Shown: one piece after another, positions 44,303-54,785 of the stretch
Layout of the letters: each line of letters opens with the position of its first letter
Numbering within the stretch: the first letter of the stretch is position 1
Origin: Clonostachys chloroleuca
Taxonomy: Eukaryota > Ascomycota > Sordariomycetes > Hypocreales > Bionectriaceae
Length of the DNA: 64,000 nt
Reading direction: 5' to 3'
Assembly: GCA_037952775.1 (NCBI GenBank)
Contig: JBANAY010000004.1
Location: 6,448,001-6,512,000 of the forward strand
The notes under the pieces: model-generated
Told to the model about the DNA's origin: nothing
Database searches by the model: none
What the model saw: only the letters and a program-made list of their open reading frames with translations
Translations under genes and position numbers: made by a program

Positions 44303-46012
44303 TTAAAAGCCTACCCCGATCATTGATCCACCGTTTCGTGCCGAAGCCCTTTCGCCTCCAATAACTCCATAATCCTCAAATGCACTTTCAAGTGGGAGAG
44401 TATCATCCAACACATGGCTAGGTGGTGGAGGCTCATTATGATAGCCCCCCGGCCTGACGCCCGATTGAGAACTGCGCCCGCCAAGGGGAGAAGGAGCAGT
44501 GGAACGGTCAAACACCGTTCTGTGGGTTGATCTTGTCTGTAATCCCTGCGAATCGGTTCTCGAATCGTACCTTCTGTAATACGGCTGCTTGTCTGTAATA
44601 AGATTGAGCGTATTCTGCTGCATCTTGTCGATGAGGTCTTCCAACACCTCTTCGCTTGCATTATCGGGAAGGCGCCACTTGGGATACAAGTTCATGTGCG
44701 GAGGCTGGACGCTGAACTCATTGTCGTCGTTCTGGAAGTAGAAGTGGCAAAGCCGGCAAACCGATTTGCTGGTTGCGATGAACATCTTCCCATCCCAAAA
44801 ATCCGATGGCTTGACCTTTCTCACCGTGGTAAGATAGTCGTGCATATGGACCTCTGCATGAATAAAAGTCTTTGTCTTCCTGTCAAAGACCTGCTTACGG
44901 ATCTCCGATTCGAGCCCGTATTTCTGAAGCTCAGCGATATCGTCTTGGAACTCTTCTAGCTCGTGTTCAGGAAAAGCATAGTGCAGTACGTCTGCCAATC
45001 TCGCTGACTTGGGCGGCGCAGCCTTCCTTTGCTTTGCAGGTTCAATGTAGTTGACTTTGAAGCTCCTGAAAACTTCAGGCCATTTCATTATTGCCTCAAC
45101 AACGGCCTCGGCCGCCTGACGATATGAATAGAGACGCCCCAGACAATGACGGAGTTCGCACCATTTGTAGGCCTGGTCATAATCGTCCTGCCTGGCACGA
45201 CGGTCAATCTCTCCGCCAAGGCTGCTATTCTTGCTCGCCTCGATAGCCTTGATAAAAGTCTCGCAATCTCTGAGGACTGAGAGTCATCATCGAGTTAGAA
45301 ATAAAATCACTTAATAAGAGAATAGGGGGCTACGTACCCTTGTTCCTCGCTGTGTCAGTCATCTCCCGTGGGAATTCGACTCTAGACTTCAATTCGCAGA
45401 GCTGCCTGGTAACTATTGGTTTCTCAGAGCGGTCAGAAAGTCCTTCGAACTAGGATAAAGCAGAGGGTACAGAATCTTGCATTGGAGCTTACTTGTAGAT
45501 TCCTGGGCCGATTCGCACTCATCAATACATTCATCAAGCGCTCTGGACAGTGTCCTAAAGTACACAACAACCCTCTTGAAGCAGAACTCAAGAAAACGCC
45601 ATAGAATCATTTTCTGAAGTGGCTTAGGGTTTAGCTTTTCAGGGTTGGTGGTGGCATATCGCAGCAAATCTTCAAGACCTCTTTTAATCTCTTCAAGCTC
45701 GGCCGGTTTTCTGAAGTTTGTGGTGAAGAGGAACTCAGCCCCCCCGTCAAATACGAGGCATACAAGCGAGGTGTTTGCCGCCCCGCCTGAATCATTGTGA
45801 CAGAATTGCGCGAGCTTGCATTGGAAGCTTTGAAAGGCAGAGAGTGATGCATCCCTGTTGGACTCAAAAGAGCCATACTTGATAGCACTCCTGGCTATGC
45901 AAGCAGCAGTTATAGCTCCCTGGGAGGCACATAGATTGAACAGCTGCTGTTCCTGGTTCACTCCCTCCGATGTCTGGGACTCGGAAATGTTGGATGCGGT
46001 GCGATAAGACAT
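44303..46012 (-). CDS. OTT_1508-like nucleic acid/nucleotide deaminase family protein, 522 aa
   Basis: Exons 46012-45493, 45412-45338, 45276-44303; introns of 80 and 61 nt (GTAAGC to CAATAG, GTACGT to CTCAG); joined CDS 1569 nt. The N-terminal 330 residues are helical, as is usual in this fungal family. The deaminase signature is visible: HAEVHMHDYL at residues 338-347 (zinc-binding His and catalytic Glu) and SVCRLCHFYF around 370-379 (zinc-binding C372 and C375). The C-terminal 120 residues are Ser/Pro/Gly-rich and disordered. The fold belongs to the cytidine-deaminase-like superfamily (Pfam OTT_1508_deam). The substrate of the fungal proteins is unknown. All catalytic residues are present. 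Confidence 0.85.
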
Positions 46013-47244
46013 TTTAATCCGAGGATAAGTATCTACAAATTCATCAGCTATATTTGCTTCTTAGATAGAAGGAACAAGATGGTAAGAGCGTTACCGGTAT
46101 CAAATTTAAAGATGAAAGTAGATGGAAGTATGAAAGTGGATAGTAGTTGCAATTGATGATTCCCTTGTAAGTTGGATATTTTGAAGCCTGGAGATTATCT
46201 GAGCCCTCGGGGAGCAACTCCTCCTTTTTATACATTTTATGTTGGCCCCTTGGTTTTTATCACCACCCCATCTTGGAGAGAACCTCACTCAATCATTTCA
46301 CCCCGATTGCGGCAGAATCTCGACGCCCCAAAGTGAGGAGGGTAAGGCAGAGTTTGCCAACGTTTCGATATGCGGGAGGCCCGAACTACAATCGCCGCGA
46401 CGATTTCACCTTGAATAGTGCCTTAAGCGCTTGTGCAATTTTCACCCAATTGTATTTCGATGCGTGTTCGCAGGGCTCCTTGGCTATCGGTAAAAGGATG
46501 CAAAGCTGCCTAATATCCCCTCTTTTTGGAATTCCGATAACCCCGCCCTCACTGATAGGCTGTCTGAGCCAAGAGGAGTAACATTGCTATGCATGGTATA
46601 AGTAAACTTCATCTTGCCTACGCGAGAGGCCCAAGAAAGCATTCACAAATTGGCAAGACTGATGAAATCATGCATCATGACATCTCTTTCCGACCTCTCG
46701 CATATGCGCCCTATCTAATCGGGTAAGCCGACCCAAGGAGAATCTGCCTTGGTCATATGGCATACAACCAGATGTTCTTATGCGCCAAATCACAGATCCT
46801 GTCCCCTTTTCCCAAAGCAGTGTCCAGGCTGAACTCTTGGTATTATTCTATTCGTATGACGCATATCGCAATAGGACTCTGGTTCTTTTCCCTACTTCCG
46901 CCAATTACCTGCCTTCTACCATTGGAAAAAATAGGCGTTAATATCTAACCTTTATGCAGAAGACACTCGGCAGCTCTCACCATAATTTACAGCATCTGCC
47001 ACTGAATTAGGAAGTCTCGGCCATTCACGACTTTACTGCGATGCACCGATTACCCAGCATAGAAAGAAAAGCCTTGCACACTTGTTGATTGTTTCCTTGC
47101 AGATAACAGCATCTATTCAGCGTCTTCATTAAGCTCGCAGCCCCTTGCCATGTGTTCCGTAAAAATCCCCTCGTTCCAACTCTCCATGGTAGACTCTAAA
47201 AGTTCAGAGTCCCACCAGCACATAGGACCCAGGCTCTGCTCATT
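46013..47244. other. Intergenic, no gene seen
   Basis: No supported gene in 1.2 kb between the two minus-strand genes. Confidence 0.4.
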
Positions 47245-47953
47245 TTACCTTACCTTGCCCCGCTTAGAATCTTGCACCCTTTGCCACGACTCTACTCGAG
47301 CAGAACTAAGCCAGAAAGCCTGCCCTGGCAGACTGAGCCTATGTCTGTAAACCTCCCATAACGCAGGATACAATTCGACCCGCTTCATGTAAGGAGCACG
47401 ACCAAGGGTATTAAATAAATGCATATTGGTAGAATTATCTGGTTGGAGCCAGCGATATTTAGTAGCTTTGGATTTTGGAACATCCTGGTCGACACATTTT
47501 GCGAACCCAGCAAGGTGCTTTTTGGACTGGTGGCGGTCTCTGCTCGCGAGTTCCATCAGCTGGAGATCGTAGATTCCATTAAGAGAAACATTAAAATCGC
47601 GAAACAAGAGCTTGGATGCGGCGCGAATGTCGAACCCAACCTTGGGGATGGACTTTGACTCGAGTATGGAGCGGAGCGACGCACTGCTTGTCACTCGTTG
47701 CAGATAAAGTCGCGGTACCAAGACGTTTCATGTCAACTATGTAAAGTGTACCGGTTGGTAGCACCAAGATCTGCAGGTAAATGAGCTGGTCCTGCGCGAC
47801 GCCATGGGCATCCAGATAGATTGAAGGTGGCTTGACCTCGAGGCCATCAAGATCTTGTCGCAATCGTTCTAGTTTCCTAACAGAGTTGATGACCATGGTA
47901 AACGGGCCACTATCCCCGTGTTTGGGAGGCTTTGTCGAATGACTTGCATTCAT
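47245..47953 (-). pseudogene. 3'-5' exonuclease (RNase D-like) with frameshift
   Basis: One exonuclease-fold protein in two minus-strand frames that switch between about 47675 and 47700. Start region INSVRKLERLRQDLDGL, then motif I context PPSIYLDAHGV (family consensus DLEG, so the Glu is His here) and LQILVLPTGTLYIVDM. After the shift: SASLRSILESKSIPKVGFDIR (motif II Asp), YDLQLMELASRDR and LYPALWEVYRHRL. An intron cannot explain the shift because only about 35 nt between GT and AG are available. Both the frameshift and the altered motif I suggest loss of activity. Confidence 0.75.
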
Positions 47954-48570
47954 TGTGGTTATCAAGACACCCCTAGCGATAATCAATTAGAGCGTTAGAT
48001 GTAGAGGACATTGACAAGAGAAATTATGGCCAGTATAATGCATGGTAGCTCCCTCCAAAATAAATCAACAGATACCACCAAATAAAGCCATGGCCCGATT
48101 CCGGAATTTGACTGGCCAATGATTGTCCTGTTCCACTTGGTTGGCCTCCCGCATCACACCTCTATGCGTTGGTACCCAAGCACCAAAGGTGTGTCTCGTC
48201 TTACAATCAGCCAACTTTTTTCAGAGCATGAATCAATCCAGTTAATTTAGCACGAACTGTATGACAACATAAAACGGTCCCTAAATATGTAGTTCCCCAA
48301 AGGTTGACATTCATCAAGGTTGACATCGCTCTAGAATATGGCCGATATATTGCACATCACTACTGCACACTGACGCGGTTTCCAAAGACTCAGGCGGCTC
48401 ATCGACCAGTATATGTGAAGACTCAATCATGATAGAAGTGATTTGAAGTCTGACGACGATTCGAAGATCGCCCGCACTATCTTAGCCCAATCTGGGCTGC
48501 GTACGCTAGTGAAGAGTCCTTCATTGCGAACAGTCGGAGCTTCTCTCGCAGTATAAACCTGCCGTTTCTC
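47954..48570. other. Intergenic, no gene seen
   Basis: No supported gene. Confidence 0.4.
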
Positions 48571-49373
48571 TCAGATTCGGCTTCGTAGGTAGTGGAGGAA
48601 CTTGCCCAGGGGTTGACTTGGGTGAAGACCCGCGCCACAAGCATCGCTTTCAGCATGCTGCAGCAGACCACTAATATAATAAAACTCAGCATCGCAGCCC
48701 CGACAACGGTATTCGAAGTCCGAATCCTCGTCAGCTACATAGTGCCGGGATTGATAACAATCGAAGGCGACTTCATCCACTCTATTGCTATCGTGACCTG
48801 ACGGGCAAGTTCCTGCTTCGAGGTGTAGGACCATAGCTGAGGACCGAACGAACTTGCGCGCGCATCCTGCGCATTCAACAGTCCTCTCGAGATGAGTTAA
48901 CTGATGCTATAAATATCAGCTCAGTACATTATCGGAAGTAGGAGGAGAGAATAGAGCTAGGGTCTCACATTCTTCAGATTATTAGGCGAATCGTAATAAT
49001 TTCCACAACTTGTACATAGGTTATGTACTGCAACGTCATGTTTAACGAGGTCACCTGCTTGGTCGAAACCCCTCTCGCAAGGTCGACAATAGTGGTGAAC
49101 CTTGGTTAAATGGCTGTCAAGACCCTGCAGTAAGAAGAAATCAGGCTTTCGGGGACATTTGACACAGATGTGATGTTGACTTGAAGCGTAGAAGTGTTGC
49201 TGCCTAGCCTGGCAGGAGCGAAAGGCACGATCACACCGAGAACAAAACGAGTTGGGATGCTTGCTTCGAGTGTATTGGCGCAGCCCGTCGTCATCTACGA
49301 AACGGGACTGTTCGGACGGTAATGGACTGGTCGGTCGGCTGTAGCTATGTGGTGGATTGCTGATAAACAACAA
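48571..49373 (-). CDS. C2H2 zinc-finger protein (paralog 2), 5' end unresolved
   Basis: Exon 2 is 48906-48571; the 62-nt intron 48968-48907 runs GTGAGA to TTATAG; exon 1 ends at 48969 and is open up to about 49373 but has no in-frame ATG. The fingers CSRCDRAF, CVKCPRKPDF, CRPCERGF, CTSCGNYYDS, then CAGCARKFVRSSAMVLHLEAGTC and CRGCDAEFYYISGLLQH correspond one-to-one to the gene at 27065-27818. The first finger's Cys pair is missing (FVDDDGLRQYTRSKHP), so the 5' part is either a further small exon (a GTTGTT to ACAG intron before SRFV is possible) or lost. The shared intron position shows gene duplication. Confidence 0.65.
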
Positions 49374-50035
49374 CCTTCATGCCACAAGTGGGCACGAAAA
49401 CACGCTGGGTGCGGGGTAAAGTCAGGGGGCCGCCCCACTGTCAGGGAGCAAACCCCAGCCACGGAGCAACGAAAGTGTAGGAAATACGCCCCTAACCTAG
49501 AAGCTGTGGCGCATCATGGCGCAAATTGTCCGGGTCGGCTGCCCAACGCAGCCACGAATCATGAGTCAGCCTTGGCCTTCATTCGGAAGATGGCAGCAGC
49601 TTACAATTTTCTTTTCTCCCTCAGTCCTACATTGTTCGTGACAGCCACGACAACCATGGCGCCACGACTAAGCTCGTCCAAGCACAACCAAATCGATACG
49701 ATTCCCATACAAACAAGAACGCGCTATTTGGGACACCTTCTATTTAAAGTCATAGTGAATACACTCAGGATTACGTATCTCTTACCTATCTACAAAGCCA
49801 AAGAAGCGGAAGGCCTATCCGTCACTAAGCGGATCAATCCTTCCGGCGGCCTGTATATTTGCCGGGCACTCAAGCAAATTGTTTCCAGTAACAAACTTAT
49901 AGCATTCTACGAGATTCTACAACTTTCTATAATGTTCCCTACGTATACTAAGTCTCAGGCCTATACCTCCAATCAGATATTAACTGCATGAATTATCTCA
50001 TTACCAAACAAACGGTATATATTAAGGTTATAGTA
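49374..50035. other. Intergenic, no gene seen
   Basis: A long but featureless plus-strand frame; not protein-like. Confidence 0.35.
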
Positions 50036-50325
50036 CAGTTTGGAGCATAACCAGCTTCCTCTTTATAAACATACACTGATTGTAAATTAGTTCCCCACAC
50101 AGTATCAATCTTCCACAAAATGCACTATATACAAAGTCAACATATTTCGCGACTTGGAACTCAAGCAGTTCTTTGTTCCCATTTTCTGGACTTGGCCCAG
50201 AAATAGGCACACCACCCATGTCATAGTCCAGGTACCGATCGCAATATCGCAGCCATTTTACACTTCATTTGGAATAGCACCAAGGTTATCCCGCGTTCAA
50301 CGTAAGACACTTCAGGATATCATTA
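50036..50325 (+). mobile_element. Tc1/mariner 5' end fragment
   Basis: After TA it starts CAGTTTGGAGCATAACCAGC and matches the leader of the 16-17 kb element, then the first residues of its transposase (APRLSRVQRKTLQDIII). It breaks off there where a second copy of the terminal repeat begins. The initiator ATG is ATA. Confidence 0.85.
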
Positions 50326-50327
50326 TA

Positions 50328-50500
50328 CAGTTTCGAACATAACCAGCTTCCTCTTTATCAACATTTCTTGAATATAAACTGATTCTCCACACAGTGTCAT
50401 ATATTTAAAGATACACTGGATACATGATTGATATGATATGAGACCTGAAACTAAAGTATCTAGTTCAGCGATTTTTATATGTCTTATGGCTGTATACAGT
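50328..50500 (+). mobile_element. Second Tc1-type end fragment or MITE, boundary uncertain
   Basis: After TA (50326-50327) a variant terminal repeat CAGTTTCGAACATAACCAGC, then about 90 bp similar to the adjacent fragment (CTTCCTCTTTAT, CCACACAGTGTCA), then unrelated AT-rich sequence. No right terminal repeat recognised. Confidence 0.6.
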
Positions 50501-50612
50501 ACGAACATCCCTTACCCGCGGACAAAAGTAGCTGGATATTCTCGCTCCAAAAGGGCTAATCCTTGACGCCATCCTGCGACTTGGTCGGTACCCAACGACG
50601 CAACCCGTAGCA

Positions 50613-51794
50613 TCATGCAGCTATCGTAACTCCAAGTATCTCATAAACCGCTTTAATGAACGCTGCCGGGGAAGGATGCTCTTCACTTAGCATCCTGTTC
50701 ATGGCATACGCGAGTGTAAGCCTCCTATCACTATCCACAACCACGATCGAACCGCCCCATCCGCTACCCCATCCAACACTGCCCTCCGGTAGCTTGCCTT
50801 CGACGATCCCAGACCCAGGTCCGGTGAGGTATATCCCGAGTCCGCGCCTCCCGCTCCGCCCTGTCACCACATCCGTCCCAATCGCATGCTCCGTAAGCGC
50901 CAGTTTCACCGTCTCGGCCGACAGCAGGCGATAGCCGCCTCCCGCACATGTGCCGCTGAGCGAGAAGCAGGAGAGGATCTTGACTAATGCCCTGGCGTTT
51001 GTGTGGCCGTTGACCGAGCCTAACGCGCAGGACCGCCAGAGCGCAGTGTTGGCATCCTCGGCCTTGAGCGAAGGGTTACACAACGTGCGCACGACGATCG
51101 AGTCCTGCTCAAACCCCGCCTTGTTAAGCGCCTCCTGGATCGAGGGCCCCGGTGGAGGCACGACGGGGGCCACTCGGTTCCAGTCCTCCTTGCGACACCC
51201 GAGCTGGAAGTCCGTCCCGTCGCCCAGCGGCCGGCAAATCTCTTCCGTTACGAACTTGTCGATGGACATCCCTGTCTTCCTCCGCACCAGCTCCCCGATA
51301 AGGAATCCCTGTGTTATACCGTGGTATCCCATTACGGTTCCGGGAGCCCATAGCGTTGCCTGGTTCGCCAGCTTGTCGGTTGCCGCCTCGATGTCGCATA
51401 CGTCCTCCAGCATCATGTTATCCTGCCACGCGCAGATACCCGCTGTGTGGGTTAACACTTGGCTGACCGTGACCTCGGACTTCCCGTTCGCCGCAAACTC
51501 AGGCCAGTGCTGGGCTACCTTGTCATCGGGGTGCAGTACACCACGCGAGATGAGCATCAGAGCCGCCAGGTTGGTGACTAGTTTCGAGGTCGAGAAGACG
51601 TTGACCACTGTATCCCTTTCCCACGGTTTCTTGGTCGATACGTCGGCGTAGCCCCCCCATAAGTCCACCATATTGTCGCCGTTGATATTAATGCACAGAC
51701 TCGCCCCAATATCTTGTCCAGACGTGATAAATTCTTGCATCAAGTCGCGGAGCTTGGAAAAACGGGCATCGCAGTGGCCTTGGACCTGAGCCAT
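50613..51794 (-). CDS. Beta-lactamase-related serine hydrolase (EstB/class C-like), 393 aa
   Basis: Single exon; the first ATG (MAQVQGHCDARFSKL) is at 51794. Family S12-type hydrolase: the catalytic SxxK is FSTSK (Ser68, Lys71) and the general-base Tyr context is MGYHGITQGFLIGEL near residues 155-170. The C-terminal GWGSGWGGSIVVVDSDRRLTLAYAMNRM contains the WGGS/HTG-equivalent strand. Known relatives hydrolyse ester or beta-lactam-like bonds and include transesterases of polyketide pathways; no biosynthetic neighbour is present here, so the substrate is unknown. No signal peptide. Clearly GC-rich against AT-rich flanks, consistent with escape from RIP or recent arrival. Intact. Confidence 0.92.
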   Translation of the reverse strand: MAQVQGHCDARFSKLRDLMQEFITSGQDIGASLCININGDNMVDLWGGYADVSTKKPWERDTVVNVFSTSKLVTNLAALMLISRGVLHPDDKVAQHWPEFAANGKSEVTVSQVLTHTAGICAWQDNMMLEDVCDIEAATDKLANQATLWAPGTVMGYHGITQGFLIGELVRRKTGMSIDKFVTEEICRPLGDGTDFQLGCRKEDWNRVAPVVPPPGPSIQEALNKAGFEQDSIVVRTLCNPSLKAEDANTALWRSCALGSVNGHTNARALVKILSCFSLSGTCAGGGYRLLSAETVKLALTEHAIGTDVVTGRSGRRGLGIYLTGPGSGIVEGKLPEGSVGWGSGWGGSIVVVDSDRRLTLAYAMNRMLSEEHPSPAAFIKAVYEILGVTIAA

Positions 51795-52185
51795 CCTGAT
51801 AGATATTATTTGTGGTAGCAATTGGCGTTAGGCGCACGCTCTGGGTTCATATGAGTGACTGAGTTCGTTTAAGGGCAGATGCTAGTATAATGGCCTACCG
51901 CTGTTGAATATGGAGAAAGTCTGGCAGATGTTGTACTTATACGTATAAGGCGAATACTGTATAGAGACGAGAGTTGATAGAAGCAGAGGTGAAGATGACA
52001 GGAGAGAGGGGAAGGGTGGGGAGGATAAGGCGACAGGAAGAGGCAAGGCCGATTAGGCAGAGATACACCTGGTTCGCATAGCATATGGATGACTAGGAGG
52101 TATATAGACAAGACACCCTGTTCAATTTCGGGTTATCTATAATCCGTCTCTTGCATAACCACTAAGGATATTATATAATTCATTA
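51795..52185. other. Promoter side of the hydrolase, nothing else seen
   Basis: No gene seen; purine-rich stretch at 51980-52050. Confidence 0.35.
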
Positions 52186-52442
52186 GCCAGTATGGCAACC
52201 TGGGGATAGATATACCTCATTGCCCACCAAAGGTATCGAGATTTCGCGCTAACACTGTAGGCACTGTTGTTCCCATCTCAGTACTTAGTCTACTTTGAGA
52301 AACTTATTTGTCAGCTATTAATGGATGTTTCCTATACTGTAAATATAGTGGGGAATGTACACTGAGGTTACTTTTAAGTACTTTCTCTTTTTAAGAATAA
52401 ACATAAAGACAAGAGAGCGGAAGCTGGTTATACTCCAAACTG
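52186..52442 (-). mobile_element. MITE related to the Tc1 element, copy B (257 bp)
   Basis: Reverse orientation relative to copy A at 8521. The minus strand starts CAGTTTGGAGTATAACCAGC and ends GGTTGCCATACTGGC. TA flanks at 52184-52185 and 52443-52444. The two ends form an imperfect inverted repeat (CAGT.TGG...AACC). The interior is alignable with copy A throughout. Confidence 0.8.
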
Positions 52443-52444
52443 TA

Positions 52445-53549
52445 CATATCAAGTAGAAGAGATATTTGGGACAAGAAGTCATGGGAGGGACAAGAATTGG
52501 GCTTTATTAGGTGATATAGTACTGGTACCTTGAGCTACAAGGGTAGGTTGTCACACAGCCAGAAATAGCCCCTGCTAAAATAGTTATCTAAATTATTTGC
52601 GATATCCATTTCGCCGTTTACCGTAACACTATACCGATAGTAGAGTCAATGATCAATGCTCGCCCCGCCCTACGGTATAACCTCAGGATCTCAATCTGTA
52701 ACACATCAGCTAAAAGTGACCATAGGTACTTGATACAACGGCGCCATCTCTCATACCTCTCTCATCACTCTTTAGCTCTACCCTTGGCTACCTAGTGAGT
52801 GTTGCCACCTGCCTTTGCAACCTGGAGTGACACAGCGGGAAATTTATCACCTAATGCGCGCTATAAATCGGAGAGATAGAAACAATTATACGAGAAATCC
52901 GAACCTGAACACGGCCAGATGACTGCGAGAGCGAGTTTAATAGTACTGTATTGTTTTTTATCCATACTGAGTCGGGGCCCACTTGTCAAACCGGCCAAAT
53001 TAGATAAATTAGCTATTTTTCAGTATCCGTAGAAAATGACATCTTTTTTTCCCCTTCTTATTTTTACTTTTGAAAAATCCCTTCTTTGAAAGATGAGTCT
53101 TTTATCTATGTTACGGCAGCTACGATAGGTCAATTGACTAGCTGTAAACATGAACTATTTGATCAATTGAGAATATACACAAAACTCAAAACCTCCTTTT
53201 CATAGCCGTTGTGGAAGGTTGTTAGATTTTCGTGTGGTCAGCAGTCTGTATTTTGGGCTCGCCAATGGCTGTGGTGTTGTTCGTTTTTCCCCAACACAAT
53301 ACTATATCCAGCTACATCGCCTTAAATAGCTTCTTTTTTGCAACCTGTAAAAAGAAAGGTTAAGACACTGTATATAGCGACTTTGGTAGTACATATTGTG
53401 CTATAATCTCATCCATATATAGGTACTATGATCAGCCACATTCCGTTTTTAAGAAAATTTTGATAAGCCAGAACTAGCTTTCTTAGGGATATACTTATAC
53501 CTATATACATCAGCTATTACGATGATAAGTTCGACCTAGCTCATATATA
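52445..53549. other. Intergenic, no gene seen
   Basis: AT-leaning; no supported gene. Confidence 0.4.
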
Positions 53550-53954
53550 ATGACGCGAAAACGCGAGAGAAGTGACCATGTTATCACAATGGATAGGAAG
53601 ACCCTGAAAAAAAATTGGCCAATGAGATCACTCTGTGAAACTTTGGATCGGAGCTCTGATAAAGACTATCTTGGAGATGATATGACTAGCCATAGCACAG
53701 ATGGCGATGAGAGCACTAGTGATGAGAATGCCGATTCTATTCAAGAGAGCGAATATACTGACTCTGAAGAAGAGGATTCTGTGAATGAAGAGAACTCTAG
53801 TAACGAGGACGATGGCACTGACTACGAGGACTCTTTCTATGACAAGTCTTACTCGGACGACTTTAACTCTGATAACTCTGATTCCGATGCCGGAAGCCTC
53901 TACTCCGAAAACTTTAGTAATGTTGATTCTTCCAGCGAGAACAGTGTCAGGTGA
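53550..53954 (+). CDS. Highly acidic Ser/Asp/Glu-rich small protein, 134 aa
   Basis: ATG-led frame. The first 35 residues are basic and mixed (MTRKRERSDHVITMDRK). From about residue 40 on it is low-complexity acidic with Tyr spaced through it (YTDSEEEDSVNEENSS, DGTDYEDSFYDKSYSDDF, SDSDAGSLYSENFSN). No domain. Such composition is seen in histone-binding or disordered nuclear proteins, but could also be a simple-sequence frame without function; a CATATATAATG stretch sits right at the start codon. Confidence 0.4.
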   Translation: MTRKRERSDHVITMDRKTLKKNWPMRSLCETLDRSSDKDYLGDDMTSHSTDGDESTSDENADSIQESEYTDSEEEDSVNEENSSNEDDGTDYEDSFYDKSYSDDFNSDNSDSDAGSLYSENFSNVDSSSENSVR

Positions 53955-54452
53955 CATGACGGCTTTTGTTGCGTGTATGATCTTGCTGCTATCCAAATGA
54001 CGAGGCATAATGCTCATTCTACCTGCCACTGGGACCATATCACTATGTTTATCTATATTGGTCATACTAGGAGGAGAAATTTCAGTAGAAATCTCAATTG
54101 GAATATATAAAGGAATTCATCTCATACATAGTTAAACGTGAAGTAGTATCTCTATCAAAGAAGGGAGTCTTTTCTCAAAGCATTCAAGACAATAAACAAA
54201 TACACTCCACATAGGGAATTTCTAAAACTAAAAATTAGAAAAAGATTCTTATCTTTACAGTATTAATATTGTACAGTACATAATGCGTTTGTTAAAAAAA
54301 AACCCCTCAAATAGGTACAGCTAAAAATGGATTTACTTACTGAAGTTATACTGTACTTATTCTATTAAAGCCGTTCTTTGCTTAATTAAACTAGAAAATA
54401 CTATACGAGCTGCTGAACTTTTTTGTTACGGAGATTCGCCATCGCTTTTATA
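53955..54452. other. Intergenic, no gene seen
   Basis: AT-rich; A8 run near 54295. Confidence 0.35.
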
Positions 54453-54785
54453 ATGGCAAGCCAATCACTATCGAACTGTGCAATCATTCCTGAACCCTGT
54501 AACGCTACAGTTTCAGTTTGCCTTTCACTTCTACAAAGTCAACATGCTCAGATGTTGCGGTGGAAGGCACTTGCTGAGAGCGAATCGTCCCAGAAAGAAC
54601 AATTAGCCCGATTAAACAAAGATCTAGAAGCTCAACTGCAGTCTTATACCACTGGTGTACAGACCGAGGGTCGAGAACATTATTGGAGTAAGGAAACCAC
54701 CCCGGCTAGACTTGCGGCGCTTACTCAAGCCCCTCAAGTAATTGATGGATATGGGGATCAGTCGCACTTGGCCCCTATTGAATGA
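54453..54785 (+). CDS. Small coiled-coil protein, 110 aa
   Basis: ATG at 54453 (MASQSLSNCAIIPEPC). A central coiled coil of about 45 residues (LQSQHAQMLRWKALAESESS, QKEQLARLNKDLEAQLQSY) and a polar tail. It resembles in plan the coiled-coil C-terminus of the 195-aa gene at 58750-59383. Family unknown. Confidence 0.45.
   Translation: MASQSLSNCAIIPEPCNATVSVCLSLLQSQHAQMLRWKALAESESSQKEQLARLNKDLEAQLQSYTTGVQTEGREHYWSKETTPARLAALTQAPQVIDGYGDQSHLAPIE

Noticed and set aside
45413..45492. Shorter 43-nt intron in the deaminase gene ending CCTAG at 45450
   Set aside because: It puts the next exon in a frame that stops within a few codons. The 80-nt intron ending CAATAG keeps the frame through all three exons.
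47675..47720. Small intron (GTACCG...AAGCAG) to explain the exonuclease frame change
   Set aside because: About 35 nt is below the usual minimum for fungal introns and no branch point is present; a frameshift is simpler.
50950..51651. 233-codon plus-strand frame over the serine hydrolase
   Set aside because: Antisense of a GC-rich gene with recognisable catalytic motifs.
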